Positions 47,274 through 55,191 of a DNA stretch of 64,000 bases are shown in pieces. Numbering within the stretch: position 1 is the first letter of the stretch; each line of letters begins with the position of its first letter. Under the pieces are notes generated by a model. It ran no database searches. It was not told the DNA's origin and saw only the letters and a list, made by a program, of their open reading frames with translations. The position numbers and the translations under genes were made by a program. This DNA is from QHXN01 sp963785125 (lineage in GTDB: Bacteria; Acidobacteriota; Blastocatellia; Pyrinomonadales; Pyrinomonadaceae): contig CAWATU010000001.1 in NCBI GenBank assembly GCA_963785125.1, forward strand, positions 1 through 64,000, in the 5' to 3' direction.

Positions 47274-47720
47274 ATGATGATGACAAAAGGGAACGAAACG
47301 GGGCTGAGACTGTCTTACACCGTCTTCTGCGACGATGTGCGTCTGGAGGTCGGCAACAAGCTCTCGCTGATGGGAGTCTTCCACCAGATTCTGGTGCAGC
47401 ACTTCCCTGTGACGGTGATGAAGTTCGCCGTCGTCACGCAGTGGCGCGGCGACGGGCGCCACCTCTCCGAGGTGCGCATCCTGACCGAAGACCGGCAGCA
47501 GGCCGTTGTCCTCGCCGAGCCCTCACCGTTCGAGATAGCCTCGGGCGGCGTCGCCAACAACATCAGCTTCTTCTTCAACGTCGAGTTCCCCGCGCCCGGC
47601 CGCTATCACGTCCAGACGCTCATCGACTCCTCCCTCGCAGACGAACAGGAGATGACACTCGTCCTCGTAGACCACAACGGCGCCCCCGCGCCCGACGCCA
47701 CCTCCGAGGCAGTCAACTGA
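47274..47720 (+). CDS. DUF6941-like protein
   Basis: ATG 47274 (MMTKGNETGL), the third of several in-frame starts, gives 148 aa. The motif VGNKLSLMGVFHQI near the N-terminus and the beta-sandwich layout ending in DEQEMTLVLVD fit the family now called DUF6941, of unknown function. No catalytic residues stand out. The next gene starts 31 bp later. Confidence 0.75.
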   Translation: MMMTKGNETGLRLSYTVFCDDVRLEVGNKLSLMGVFHQILVQHFPVTVMKFAVVTQWRGDGRHLSEVRILTEDRQQAVVLAEPSPFEIASGGVANNISFFFNVEFPAPGRYHVQTLIDSSLADEQEMTLVLVDHNGAPAPDATSEAVN

Positions 47721-47751
47721 AGCCGTGGCCGAAGACAGGGAAGGGGTTTCC

Positions 47752-48327
47752 GTGAGACTGCAACAACTCTTTATCATCGTCCTCCTGACGGCGTTGGCGC
47801 ACGCGAGCGTCGCGGCGCAGGCCCGCAGCAGACGCAGAGTCCCTGCGCCCGCGGCGGAGTCGTTCGTCGGCATCGAGGCGATTGACTTCGAGAACTACGA
47901 GTACCCTCTGAACGGGCAGACGTACAAGCTCGTCGGCGGCTACTACGCAGGGAACAACGCGCAGGGCGCGCAGTGGGAGCTGCGCGTGGCCGAAGTCGCT
48001 TACTACGGCGACCTGACGGGCGACGGCAAGAACGAGGCGGTCGTCGTTCTCAGCTACGGCCCGGTCGGCGGGCCGCACACGGTCGAGGCGCGCGTCCACA
48101 CACTGCGCGGGGGGAGGCCCGCGCTGCTCACGACCTTGCCGGTGGCGGACACGCTCGACTGCGAGTTAGACCACTACGTTGACTTGGATGAGGGCAAGCT
48201 GCGGGTCGAACGCATCTACGGGCGCGCGGGGTGCTGCGACCACAATGAGGTCAGCGAGTTCCGCTGGAACGGACAACGCTTTATCCCCGTCGGCGCCCCG
48301 AAGACCATGCCTTGCCGCTGCATGTGA
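47752..48327 (+). CDS. Secreted hypothetical protein
   Basis: GTG 47752, with GGGAAGGGG upstream, gives 191 aa starting with a signal peptide (LQQLFIIVLLTALAHASVAAQ). The mature part contains YYGDLTGDGKNEAVVVLSYG, an FG-GAP/VCBS-like D-x-T-G-D-G-K motif that may bind Ca2+, and a Cys-rich end (GCCDHN, PCRC). The family is unknown. It lies upstream of the VOC gene on the same strand. Confidence 0.7.
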   Translation: MRLQQLFIIVLLTALAHASVAAQARSRRRVPAPAAESFVGIEAIDFENYEYPLNGQTYKLVGGYYAGNNAQGAQWELRVAEVAYYGDLTGDGKNEAVVVLSYGPVGGPHTVEARVHTLRGGRPALLTTLPVADTLDCELDHYVDLDEGKLRVERIYGRAGCCDHNEVSEFRWNGQRFIPVGAPKTMPCRCM

Positions 48328-48369
48328 CGCAGCCGGCGCGAGAGACTTTAATTTACGGGAGGAAGATAG

Positions 48370-48858
48370 ATGCAGAAGATAACGACGTTCCTGTGGTTCG
48401 ATAAGGAGGCCGAAGAGGCCGCGAACTTTTACGTTTCGCTCTTTAAAGACTCTGAGATTAAGAGCGTGAGCCGCTACCCTTCGGAAAGTGAAGAGGTGAC
48501 GGGTCAGCCCGAGGGCGCGGTGATGACCGTCAAGTTCCAGCTCGACGGGCAGGAGTTCATCGCCCTCAACGGCGGGCCGCAGTATAAGTTCAACGAGGCC
48601 ATCTCGCTCGTCGTCAACTGCGAGACGCAGGCGGAGATTGACGAACTCTGGTCGAAGCTGACCGAAGGCGGCGCGGAAGTGCAATGCGGCTGGCTCAAAG
48701 ACAAGTACGGCCTCTCCTGGCAGATCACCCCGCCCGTCTTAATCGAGATGCTGCAAGACAAAGACCGAGAGAAGGCGGGCCGGGTCATGAATGCGATGCT
48801 TCAGATGAAGAAGATCGACATCCCAACTCTTGAAAAGGCATACAGAGGGGACGCATGA
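48370..48858 (+). CDS. VOC superfamily protein (PhnB-like)
   Basis: A 162-aa protein of the PhnB/3-demethylubiquinone-9 methyltransferase-named VOC group: TFLWFDKEAEEAANFYVSLF at the start, FIALNGGPQYKFNEAISL, and WLKDKYGLSWQITP. These are small vicinal-oxygen-chelate fold proteins of usually unknown substrate. The stop TGA 48856-48858 is followed immediately by the 21-bp repeat array. Losing one G from the GGGG run at 48847-48850 would join this frame to the array's VE-heptad frame. Confidence 0.88.
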   Translation: MQKITTFLWFDKEAEEAANFYVSLFKDSEIKSVSRYPSESEEVTGQPEGAVMTVKFQLDGQEFIALNGGPQYKFNEAISLVVNCETQAEIDELWSKLTEGGAEVQCGWLKDKYGLSWQITPPVLIEMLQDKDREKAGRVMNAMLQMKKIDIPTLEKAYRGDA

Positions 48859-48860
48859 GT

Positions 48861-49345
48861 CCGTCGAGTGTGCTCCGGCCTCTGTCGAGAGGCCGGAGCC
48901 GGCCGTCGAGAGTACTCCGGCGGCTGTCGAGATGACTGCGACGGGTGTTGAGACGACATTTCCGCGTGTCGAAATAGTTCCGGTGCGTGTATAGACGATT
49001 CAAACGCATGTAGAGATGACTTGTGAGCGGGTTGAATTTATCCGGGCGGCTGTGAAAATAAATCGCACTTATGCAAAACCAATTCCGGCGCGTGTAGAGA
49101 TAGCTCCGACGACTGTTGAATTTATCTGTAACGCTGCAAAGATAAACCGCGCTTATATAAAATCGACTCCGACGCCTGTAGAATTTATTTGCACGGCCGC
49201 AAAATAAATATAACTAACGCTCAAGAGGACTCCGAAAGATTGTGCATCTATTCTGGAAACACTCGTGATAACATTGGGCCTCTTCAAGCGGTTCCGGCAG
49301 GGTCTAAATAAGTTTCGGCGCGCGTAAAACCGCTCCGGTCGGATG
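48861..49345. repeat. Degenerate 21-bp-period array
   Basis: From 48861 to 49238 the sequence divides without gaps into 18 consecutive 21-mers. Early units share CTGTCGAGATGACTCCGGCGG-like features (for example CCGTCGAGAGTACTCCGGCGG at unit 3); later units are AT-richer. Weaker copies continue to about 49345. In one plus frame the period gives heptapeptides with V-E every 7 residues (PAAVEMT, TGVETTF, PTTVEFI), but a TAG interrupts at unit 7. In one minus frame it gives RRSTLD-like heptads. No spacer-type organisation. Confidence 0.85.
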
Positions 49346-49489
49346 TCTAAGCCTTCTTTCTCCTCATATGTATCTGTCATTCTGGCGTGAGAGTTCTTCT
49401 CGCCGTTTGAAGTACGAACCTAAGGGGGTTGCAAGGGGTGCCCCAAAGCACCCTCACCTCATCAACGCCTGACTTCTGGAGACACTCAC

Positions 49490-50173
49490 ATGAACGATCA
49501 AGAGAAACGTTCACTCGACACGTTCAAGCGCGTGCGCGACTTCGACGCCGCGCACGAGGGGCTCTTCCCTGCGGGCACGCTGGCGCGCGACCTGTTCGAC
49601 ACGATGGGCGGCGTCATCAACGACCTGGAGGGGCACGCCGCTACAGAGTCCGAAGGGCGCGGCGCGGCGCGGCAGGGCACTGTGAGCAAGGCGGTTGCGA
49701 AAGCGTCGATCATCGAAGACCTGGGGATACTGCGCCGGACGGCGCGCTCGATGGGTTCCGTCGCGCCCGGGATCGAAGAGCAGTTCCGCGTCCCGCCCAG
49801 ACAGGATGGCGAGGAGCTGCTCATCAACGCGCGGGCGGCCCTGGCCGCGGCCGAGCCCTTCAAGGCCGAGTTCCTGCGGCGCGAGGTGCAGGCGCGTGTC
49901 TTCCAAGACCTCGCGGCCAACATCAACGCCTACGAGGCGGCACTCACCGAACAGAACACGGCGAAGGAGAAGCGCGTCACAGCCACCGCCTCGATTGATG
50001 CGGCCATCGAACGCGGCACGGACACCCTCCGCCAGCTCGACCCCATCGTCCGCAACAAGCTCCACAACAACCCCGCGACCCTCGCCGCCTGGCTCAGCGC
50101 CAAACGCGTCGAACGCGCCCCTCGCCGCAACCACAACAACACACCACCCACGCCCCAAACGCCTGAAGAGTAA
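49490..50173 (+). CDS. Hypothetical helical protein
   Basis: ATG 49490 with GGAG upstream; 227 aa. No family recognised. The protein is largely alpha-helical, begins MNDQEKRSLDTFKRVRDF, contains LFDTMGGVINDLEGHA and a long helix around IAAALTEQNTAKEKRV-type sequence, and ends in a basic Pro/Thr/Asn-rich tail. No signal peptide or membrane segment. It lies between the 21-bp array and the restriction-modification island; similar soluble helical proteins occur in Acidobacteriota as far as I recall. Confidence 0.65.
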   Translation: MNDQEKRSLDTFKRVRDFDAAHEGLFPAGTLARDLFDTMGGVINDLEGHAATESEGRGAARQGTVSKAVAKASIIEDLGILRRTARSMGSVAPGIEEQFRVPPRQDGEELLINARAALAAAEPFKAEFLRREVQARVFQDLAANINAYEAALTEQNTAKEKRVTATASIDAAIERGTDTLRQLDPIVRNKLHNNPATLAAWLSAKRVERAPRRNHNNTPPTPQTPEE

Positions 50174-50220
50174 ACCCCAACCGCCCGGCACCAATCCGGG
50201 CGACAACATTGAACCTAACC

Positions 50221-50266
50221 GCCGTGGTGCTCGGAGGAAGCATTTGCTTCCTCCGAGCACCACGGC
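50221..50266. repeat. Perfect 46-bp palindrome
   Basis: Two 22-bp arms (50221-50242 and 50245-50266) with a 2-nt centre and no mismatch. No T-run follows on either strand. Confidence 0.9.
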
Positions 50267-50566
50267 GCGCTACACACGCCGGAAGAAACTCTCATTACAT
50301 AGAAAAAGGGGGCCGCCGTGCCCTTTCGGCGACCCCCAACCCGCCACAGTGAGGCGGCGGTTGCGGCACTTCCTTCTCGAAAGGCGTGCCAGCATTAACT
50401 GGAAACCAGAATCCCCATAAACCTCACCCCCTATGGTATATTTCCGCGCGTTCGTGTCTTTGAAAATAAGGCAACGGTCGTATGCGTAGCTCATCCTCAA
50501 GAGTGGAGTAATGAGCATCGCCGTTGAGAGGCTAGGACTCACGGCGAATCGGTTACGCAGCGATAC

Positions 50567-50588
50567 TCTAACCGAAGTTTCGGTTAGA
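50567..50588 (+). promoter_or_regulatory. Putative C-box operator of the restriction-modification system
   Basis: TCTAACCGAA (50567-50576) and TTCGGTTAGA (50579-50588) form a perfect 10-bp inverted repeat with a 2-bp centre, 26 bp upstream of the controller ATG. Position and symmetry fit an autoregulatory C-protein site. A weaker palindrome GGTAC-CT-GTACC at 50906-50917 lies before the methyltransferase. Confidence 0.6.
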
Positions 50589-50614
50589 TGCAAGCTGTCG
50601 GGAGGAGACTCCTG

Positions 50615-50887
50615 ATGGCTAGAGGTGCGCGCCTGAAGCCCAATCGGCTGTCAGAAAAGCTTATTCAGATACGGATGGGCCTCGGTCTTTCCCAAAACGA
50701 GCTAATTAGAATGCTTGAAATAGACCTCACGCAAAACAGGATTTCCGAATACGAGACCGGCAAAGGTGAACCGCCGTTACCTGTTCTTTTGAGGTATGCA
50801 CGACTGGCAGGAATCAGCACGGACGTTCTGATAGATGATGAGCTAGACCTACCGGCAAAGCTGCCAGTGAAGACGAAGCACAAATAG
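50615..50887 (+). CDS. XRE-family HTH regulator, probable restriction-modification controller protein
   Basis: ATG 50615 with GGAGGAG upstream gives a 90-aa protein consisting of one helix-turn-helix domain: KLIQIRMGLGLSQNELIRMLEI and RISEYETGKGEPPLPVLLRYARLAG. C-proteins of type II systems have this size, fold and position, and delay endonuclease expression after entry. An inverted repeat lies just upstream. Codon use is less GC-biased than in the flanking chromosomal genes. Confidence 0.82.
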   Translation: MARGARLKPNRLSEKLIQIRMGLGLSQNELIRMLEIDLTQNRISEYETGKGEPPLPVLLRYARLAGISTDVLIDDELDLPAKLPVKTKHK

Positions 50888-50922
50888 ATTCACCCCCCGC
50901 ACGGTGGTACCTGTACCGGGAT

Positions 50923-51834
50923 GTGTTATATAAGGATTCGTTTTCATCAGACGACAGCCCCTTCTATTTTCCGATGTACGAACTAAAGAACAATCCCAAT
51001 CTTCAGGCCAACGTCCTGCCGGGTGATTGCCTGAAAGTCCTTAAAGAGTTTCAGGACTCCAGCATTAATCTGGTGGTCACATCACCGCCGTATGCGGACC
51101 AGAGGGCGTCAACATACGGAGGGCATAAGCCGGAAGAATATGTTGAATGGTTTCTGCCCATAGCGGACGAGCTTTACAGAGTCTTGAAACCTACCGGAAC
51201 CTTCATCCTCAATATCAAGGAGAAGGCGACGGGCGGGGAACGACACACCTACATCATCGAGTTGATCTTAGAGATGCGGAAGCGAGGCTGGCTCTGGACG
51301 GAAGAGTTTATCTGGCATAAGAAGAACTGCTACCCGGGCAAGTGGCCGAACCGCTTCCGCGACGCCTGGGAGCGATGCCTCCAGTTCAACAAGGAGAAGA
51401 AGTTCGATATGTACCAAGAGGCGGTTATGGTCCCGATGGGTGACTGGGCCAAGACCCGCCTTAAGAATTTGAGCGAGACTGACAAGGCGCGCGATAACTC
51501 CAAAGTGGGTAGTGGGTTCGGTAAGAACGTCTCTAACTGGGTCGGCAAGGAGTTCGTTTACCCGACAAACGTGCTGCACCTTGCTTCAGAGTGCAGCAAC
51601 AAGGGGCATAGCGCCGCATATCCGAAGGAACTGCCGGCGTGGTTCATCAAACTCTTTACCAGAGAAGGGGACTGGGTGCTTGACCCGTTCGTCGGCTCGG
51701 GCACTACTTGTGTGGCCGCTATAGAATTGGGCAGAAACTCCGTCGGTATCGAGTCGAAGGAAGAGTATTACCAACTGGCTCTTTCAAATGTCGAAGAGGC
51801 TTTGCGGATTCCCACCCAGCCTTCGCTCTTATGA
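50923..51834 (+). CDS. Type II DNA methyltransferase, beta class (probably N4-cytosine)
   Basis: A 303-aa enzyme if it starts at GTG 50923; ATG 50974 (MYELKNNP) is an alternative. The catalytic motif TSPPY (residues 53-57) precedes the SAM-binding motif LDPFVGSGTT near residue 260, so the motif order is that of the beta class, and S-P-P-Y favours N4-cytosine over N6-adenine methylation. The stop overlaps the endonuclease start (ATGA), coupling the two. The specificity cannot be read from sequence. Confidence 0.92.
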   Translation: MLYKDSFSSDDSPFYFPMYELKNNPNLQANVLPGDCLKVLKEFQDSSINLVVTSPPYADQRASTYGGHKPEEYVEWFLPIADELYRVLKPTGTFILNIKEKATGGERHTYIIELILEMRKRGWLWTEEFIWHKKNCYPGKWPNRFRDAWERCLQFNKEKKFDMYQEAVMVPMGDWAKTRLKNLSETDKARDNSKVGSGFGKNVSNWVGKEFVYPTNVLHLASECSNKGHSAAYPKELPAWFIKLFTREGDWVLDPFVGSGTTCVAAIELGRNSVGIESKEEYYQLALSNVEEALRIPTQPSLL

Positions 51835-52589
51835 CCTCATCACAGTATCAGGACTACTACGAGTACCTGGCCGAGCACGTCATTACTCCCTTCTACAACA
51901 AGCGCTTTGCGGACTTGCAATCGCTAAGCCTGCAAAGCGTGCTGAAGCGGAAAAATCCTTACCTCTTCAAAGCCAAGAATATCGAACTGGCCGGAGACTT
52001 GGTGAAAGGCATCGTGGATGCCTTTCTGTCCTCTCAGGAAGAGACTATCTTCGGCAATCTCCTCGAAGGATTCGCAATCTTCGTGTCCTCGCGCCTCGAC
52101 GGGGGCATTAAGTCTGCGCGGAAGAGCCTGGATTTAGAATTCAAGAGAGGTGACAGCTACTTTATCGTGGGCATCAAGTCAGGCCCGAATTGGGGCAACA
52201 GCGACCAGGTAAACCGCATGAAGGATAATTTTAAGGCGGCCAGAGTTTCACTCCGCGCGGAGGGAGTAAAGGAGGAGATTGTCGCCGTCAACGGGTGCAT
52301 CTATGGGAAAGACCGCAATCCCTTAAAAAGAGACGCCGACCCGGATAAGACCTACTTCAAATATTGCGGTCAGGATTTCTGGGAATTTGTCTCGGGTGAT
52401 CCAAACCTGTACCGCGAAATCATTGTGCCGATTGATAAAGAGGCGAAGGAGAAGGACGAAAACTTTAAAAGAGCCTATACCGTCAAGGTCAATGAGATGA
52501 CCGAGGATGTTATGAAGAGCTTTATGACCGCCCACCAGATCGACTGGATTAAACTTGTGGATTTCGTCTCTGAGAGAAACGCTCGATGA
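51831..52589 (+). CDS. Type II restriction endonuclease, PmeII-like
   Basis: A 252-aa protein translationally coupled to the methyltransferase. A PD-(D/E)xK-type core is suggested by SLDLEFKRGDSYFIVGIKSG (Asp/Glu then I-K) followed by PNWGNSDQVNRM. The segment GIKSGPNWGNS is what I associate with PmeII-family type II endonucleases. Its place directly after a matching methyltransferase and controller supports the assignment. Target site unknown. Confidence 0.82.
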   Translation: MTSSQYQDYYEYLAEHVITPFYNKRFADLQSLSLQSVLKRKNPYLFKAKNIELAGDLVKGIVDAFLSSQEETIFGNLLEGFAIFVSSRLDGGIKSARKSLDLEFKRGDSYFIVGIKSGPNWGNSDQVNRMKDNFKAARVSLRAEGVKEEIVAVNGCIYGKDRNPLKRDADPDKTYFKYCGQDFWEFVSGDPNLYREIIVPIDKEAKEKDENFKRAYTVKVNEMTEDVMKSFMTAHQIDWIKLVDFVSERNAR

Positions 52590-52738
52590 ATTATTCCACA
52601 GGCTCCAGGTATTCGCTGTAGAGACCGTCCTACTAAAAGCCCCTGACAGGGTATATGGACGCGGCACAGGACTCCAGCGCCGGCGAACATTTCTGCTCAC
52701 CGATTAAGCCGGGAAGTCCTGCGTGTGATTGTGGGTGA

Positions 52739-52822
52739 TGCGGATGAGAGGACTCGAACCTCCACCTAGTTGCCTAGACTAGCTCCTGAGGCTAGCGCGT
52801 CTACCAATTCCGCCACATCCGC
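52739..52822 (-). tRNA. tRNA-Leu (anticodon CAG)
   Basis: The minus strand reads GCGGATGTGGCGGAATTGG, then the anticodon arm CTAGC-CTCAGGA-GCTAG (anticodon CAG), a short variable arm (CTAGGCAACTAG) and the T arm GGAGGTTCGAGTCCTC, closing with CATCCGC. This is an 84-nt class II tRNA; CCA is not encoded. Its 3' end faces the restriction-modification island. Confidence 0.95.
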
Positions 52823-52837
52823 GTGCGGGGAGTTGTG

Positions 52838-52867
52838 ATATTAAAGGCGGGGTTCGAGGGGTGTCAA
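52838..52867 (-). promoter_or_regulatory. Promoter of tRNA-Leu
   Basis: Minus strand TTGACA (52862-52867) and TAATAT (52838-52843) with an 18-bp spacer, starting transcription just upstream of the tRNA 5' end. Confidence 0.8.
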
Positions 52868-52887
52868 GCGGAGCCTCCGAAACGAAA

Positions 52888-52923
52888 AAGTAAGCCCGGG
52901 CGGCGAACCGTCCGGGCTTACTT
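52888..52923 (-). terminator. Intrinsic terminator after the secreted DxDxD protein gene
   Basis: A 16-bp near-perfect stem (AAGTAAGCCCGGGCGG with CCGTCCGGGCTTACTT), 4-nt loop, followed on the minus strand by CTTTTTCGTTT. Confidence 0.85.
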
Positions 52924-52954
52924 GTAACCCCCCTTGCTCGAAACCCGAACCGGC

Positions 52955-53566
52955 TTAGTAGCCTCTGGCGCCGTCGTTGAAGCCGTTCTCGAAGCCGCGG
53001 CGGAAGTACTGCTGGTACGTGTAGCGGTCGCCGTAGCGCGAGTTGTAGTCCTTGTCGGCATTGCGGTACGCGCTGAAGTCGTTGAGGTTGCGGTAGCCAC
53101 CCCGGTTGCGATTCTTGCGGCCTTCCTTGAGGCCCTCGTTGTAGCCGGCGTTCAGAGCGGTCTGCTGCGACTGCGAGTAGTTGCCGTAGCCGCGGTTGCC
53201 GTAACCACGATTGCCGTAACCGCCGTAGTTGCCGTAACCGTTGTTGCGCTGCTGCTGCTGGATGATGTACGCGTCGCGCTGGTCATAGTCGCCATCGCCG
53301 TCGCGGTCGCGCGGGTCACGGGTGTAGACGCCGCGCTGCTGCCGCTGCTGCTGGCGGATGTATTCGTCGCGACGGTCATAGTCACCGTCACCGTCTCGGT
53401 CGCGTCGCGCCTCGCGTCTATCCTGACGCCGCTCGCGCCGATCTTCGCGCCTTTCCCTGCGCCACGAACCGTCCTGCGCGCTCGCCGTGGCCGCCGGCAG
53501 TAAGAGGAAGAGTCCGAGCGCCAGCATGAGCGCCCTCGTTACATAACCCTTGCCGTCACCCCTCAT
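52955..53566 (-). CDS. Secreted Arg/Gln/Tyr/Asn-rich protein with two DRDGDGDYD motifs
   Basis: ATG 53564-53566 with GGAGGGTT upstream gives 203 aa. A signal peptide ends near ATASAQD. An Arg/Glu-rich stretch follows, then two copies of DRDGDGDYD-(R/Q)RDxYI separated by Gln-rich sequence. Each copy has an EF-hand/dockerin-like D-x-D-x-D loop that could bind Ca2+. Then a Gly-Tyr-Asn repeat region and a C-terminal part with NAGYNEGLKEG and FRRGFENGFNDGARGY. No enzyme signature. Probably a surface or periplasmic structural protein. Confidence 0.75.
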   Translation of the reverse strand: MRGDGKGYVTRALMLALGLFLLLPAATASAQDGSWRRERREDRRERRQDRREARRDRDGDGDYDRRDEYIRQQQRQQRGVYTRDPRDRDGDGDYDQRDAYIIQQQQRNNGYGNYGGYGNRGYGNRGYGNYSQSQQTALNAGYNEGLKEGRKNRNRGGYRNLNDFSAYRNADKDYNSRYGDRYTYQQYFRRGFENGFNDGARGY

Positions 53567-53846
53567 CTTTAACCCTCCTAAAGTCTCCGTCAACGGATAG
53601 CAAATATTTTCAAATCGAAGCCCGCCGGCATAAAATACAAGCGCCGTGCCACACGCGCGCGCGCAAAAGCGCCCGAAAAAGTCCCGTGCTCCTAACACTT
53701 GGCGCGGGCCGGCACACGAAACAGTGTCGGCGCTTCCTGTATCGTGTACGAAAAGGGGCGCGGTTTGAGACGCCCGCGTACGGGTCGGTTGCGGCCCTCG
53801 GCGCGCGCTTGTTATAGTCGGAGGCGTCCACAACGGAATCGCAATA

Positions 53847-54572
53847 ATGAGTGCAGAGGCGGGGCCAGAAGGGTCAGATGTGCGCGCGCGGGCCGCGGAA
53901 GTTTTAGCTCGCGTCGAGCGCGCAGCGCGGCGCGCGGGGCGCGACCCCTCGGGCGTGAGGCTCGTCGCCGTCAGCAAGACGCACCCGGCGGCGCTTGTCC
54001 AAGAGGCCGCGGCGTCGGCGGGGCTTACGGAGTTCGGCGAGAACCGCGTGCAGGAGGCCGAGGGGAAGATAGCTTCTCTGAAAGACGTGCCGGGCTTACG
54101 CTGGCACCTCATCGGACACCTCCAACCGAACAAGGCGCGTAAGGCCGTGCGTCTGTTCGACCTGATTCACACGGTCGAAACGGCCGCGCTGGTGGAGAGG
54201 CTCGAACGCATCTGCGCCGAAGAGGGGCGCGAGCGGCTCGAAGTGCTCGCGCAGGTGGACCTCGCGGGCGAGGCGTCGAAGAGCGGCGCAACCGCGGAGG
54301 AGCTGCCGGCGTTATTTGAAGTGTTCGGGCGCTCGTCGCGCGTCCACTGTAGGGGCTTAATGACCCTCCCGCCGTTCTTCGAGGACGTGGAGAGGGTCAG
54401 GCCCTTCTTCCGGCGCCTGCGCGAACTGCGCGACGAGTGGGGCGCACGCGGCGCGTTCGGGGAAGAGAGCGGCGAGCTTTCGATGGGCATGAGTCACGAC
54501 TACGAAGCGGCAATCGAGGAGGGCGCGACGCTAGTGCGCGTCGGGACGGCCGTCTTCGGCGCTCGCGGATGA
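53847..54572 (+). CDS. yggS: YggS-family PLP-binding protein (PLP homeostasis)
   Basis: A 241-aa single-domain PLP-barrel protein. The PLP lysine is K44 in VAVSKTHP; FGENRVQEAEGK, WHLIGHLQPNKA and GLMTLPPF are the other family blocks, with LSMGMSHDYEAAIEEGATLVRVG at the C-terminus. Carries PLP and affects amino-acid homeostasis without known catalysis. First of a yggS-yggT-DUF167 cluster, a common bacterial order. Confidence 0.95.
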   Translation: MSAEAGPEGSDVRARAAEVLARVERAARRAGRDPSGVRLVAVSKTHPAALVQEAAASAGLTEFGENRVQEAEGKIASLKDVPGLRWHLIGHLQPNKARKAVRLFDLIHTVETAALVERLERICAEEGRERLEVLAQVDLAGEASKSGATAEELPALFEVFGRSSRVHCRGLMTLPPFFEDVERVRPFFRRLRELRDEWGARGAFGEESGELSMGMSHDYEAAIEEGATLVRVGTAVFGARG

Positions 54573-54576
54573 AGGA

Positions 54577-55188
54577 ATGTCGATGAGCCCTCTACAGGTC
54601 AGAGAGATATTCGAGACGATCAATCTGTTCGTCTTCTACGCGATTGCGGCGATCATCCTCGTCGTCATCGTGCTGATGCTGGCGCGCCTGATTCTGAACA
54701 AGGCCGACCTCAACCCCTTCAGCCGCCCCGTTATCATGGTCAGGCGCTGGACAGACCCTCTGGTCAACCCCGTGCGCCGCCCGCTCGTGCAGATGGGCAT
54801 CAGCCCGAACGTGACGCCGCTGGTCGTCATCCTCGTCGCCATCCTGCTCGGCTACTTCGCCACGCAGTTCATCGGTACCACGCTCTTTACGATTCAGGGG
54901 CTCATCACCAGCGTGCAGCTCGGCCGGCCCATCGCCATCGTCGGGTATATCATCTACGGCATCCTCGCGATGTATTCGCTCATGATCTTCATGCGCATAG
55001 TCATCTCCTGGGGCGTGAGTCCGCACAACCGTCTGCTGCACTTCCTCATCCGCGCGACCGAGCCGTTGCTCGGGCCGTTCCGCCGCGTCATCCCGCCGGT
55101 GGGCTTCTTCGACCTCTCGCCCATCGTCGTCCTCTTCCTGCTCGACCTTTTGCAGCGCGCCGTCTTCGCCACGCTGCTCCGCATGTAA
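54577..55188 (+). CDS. yggT: YggT family membrane protein
   Basis: A 203-aa protein with two YggT repeats. Hydrophobic segments lie near 14-38, 82-105, 118-140 and 175-200. Family motifs are NPFSRPVIMVRRWTDPLVNPVRRPL and HFLIRATEPLLGPFRRVIPP. Members are thought to help cell-division/membrane processes or osmotic resistance; the biochemical role is unknown. It starts 4 bp after yggS. Confidence 0.9.
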   Translation: MSMSPLQVREIFETINLFVFYAIAAIILVVIVLMLARLILNKADLNPFSRPVIMVRRWTDPLVNPVRRPLVQMGISPNVTPLVVILVAILLGYFATQFIGTTLFTIQGLITSVQLGRPIAIVGYIIYGILAMYSLMIFMRIVISWGVSPHNRLLHFLIRATEPLLGPFRRVIPPVGFFDLSPIVVLFLLDLLQRAVFATLLRM

Positions 55189-55191
55189 GAG

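Larger units (their letters stand above)
50174..50614. other. Left border region of the restriction-modification island
   Basis: 441 bp without a gene. It holds a 22-bp-stem palindrome at 50221-50266, a second hairpin GGGGGCCGCCG/CGGCGACCCCC at about 50308-50338, then a clear drop in GC from about 50430, and finally the putative controller operator at 50567-50588 and ribosome-binding site GGAGGAG at 50601-50607. No attachment-site duplication of the tRNA 3' end was seen. Confidence 0.55.

Noticed and set aside
48370..49207. VOC protein naturally fused to a V-E heptad tail
   Set aside because: It requires a one-base change at the G run, and the heptad frame still meets a TAG in the seventh unit; recorded only as a possibility within the array finding.
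48861..49345. CRISPR array
   Set aside because: There are no conserved repeats alternating with unique spacers; every 21-mer is a diverged copy of its neighbour, and no cas genes occur nearby.
50221..50266. Intrinsic terminator
   Set aside because: The stem is long and perfect but no T-run follows on either strand.
52739..52822. Duplicated attachment site of the tRNA-Leu 3' end bordering the restriction-modification island
   Set aside because: I looked for TGCGGATGAGAGGACTCG-like copies between 50200 and 52700 and saw only a partial GAGAGGCTAGGACTC-like match near 50526, too weak; no integrase gene is present.
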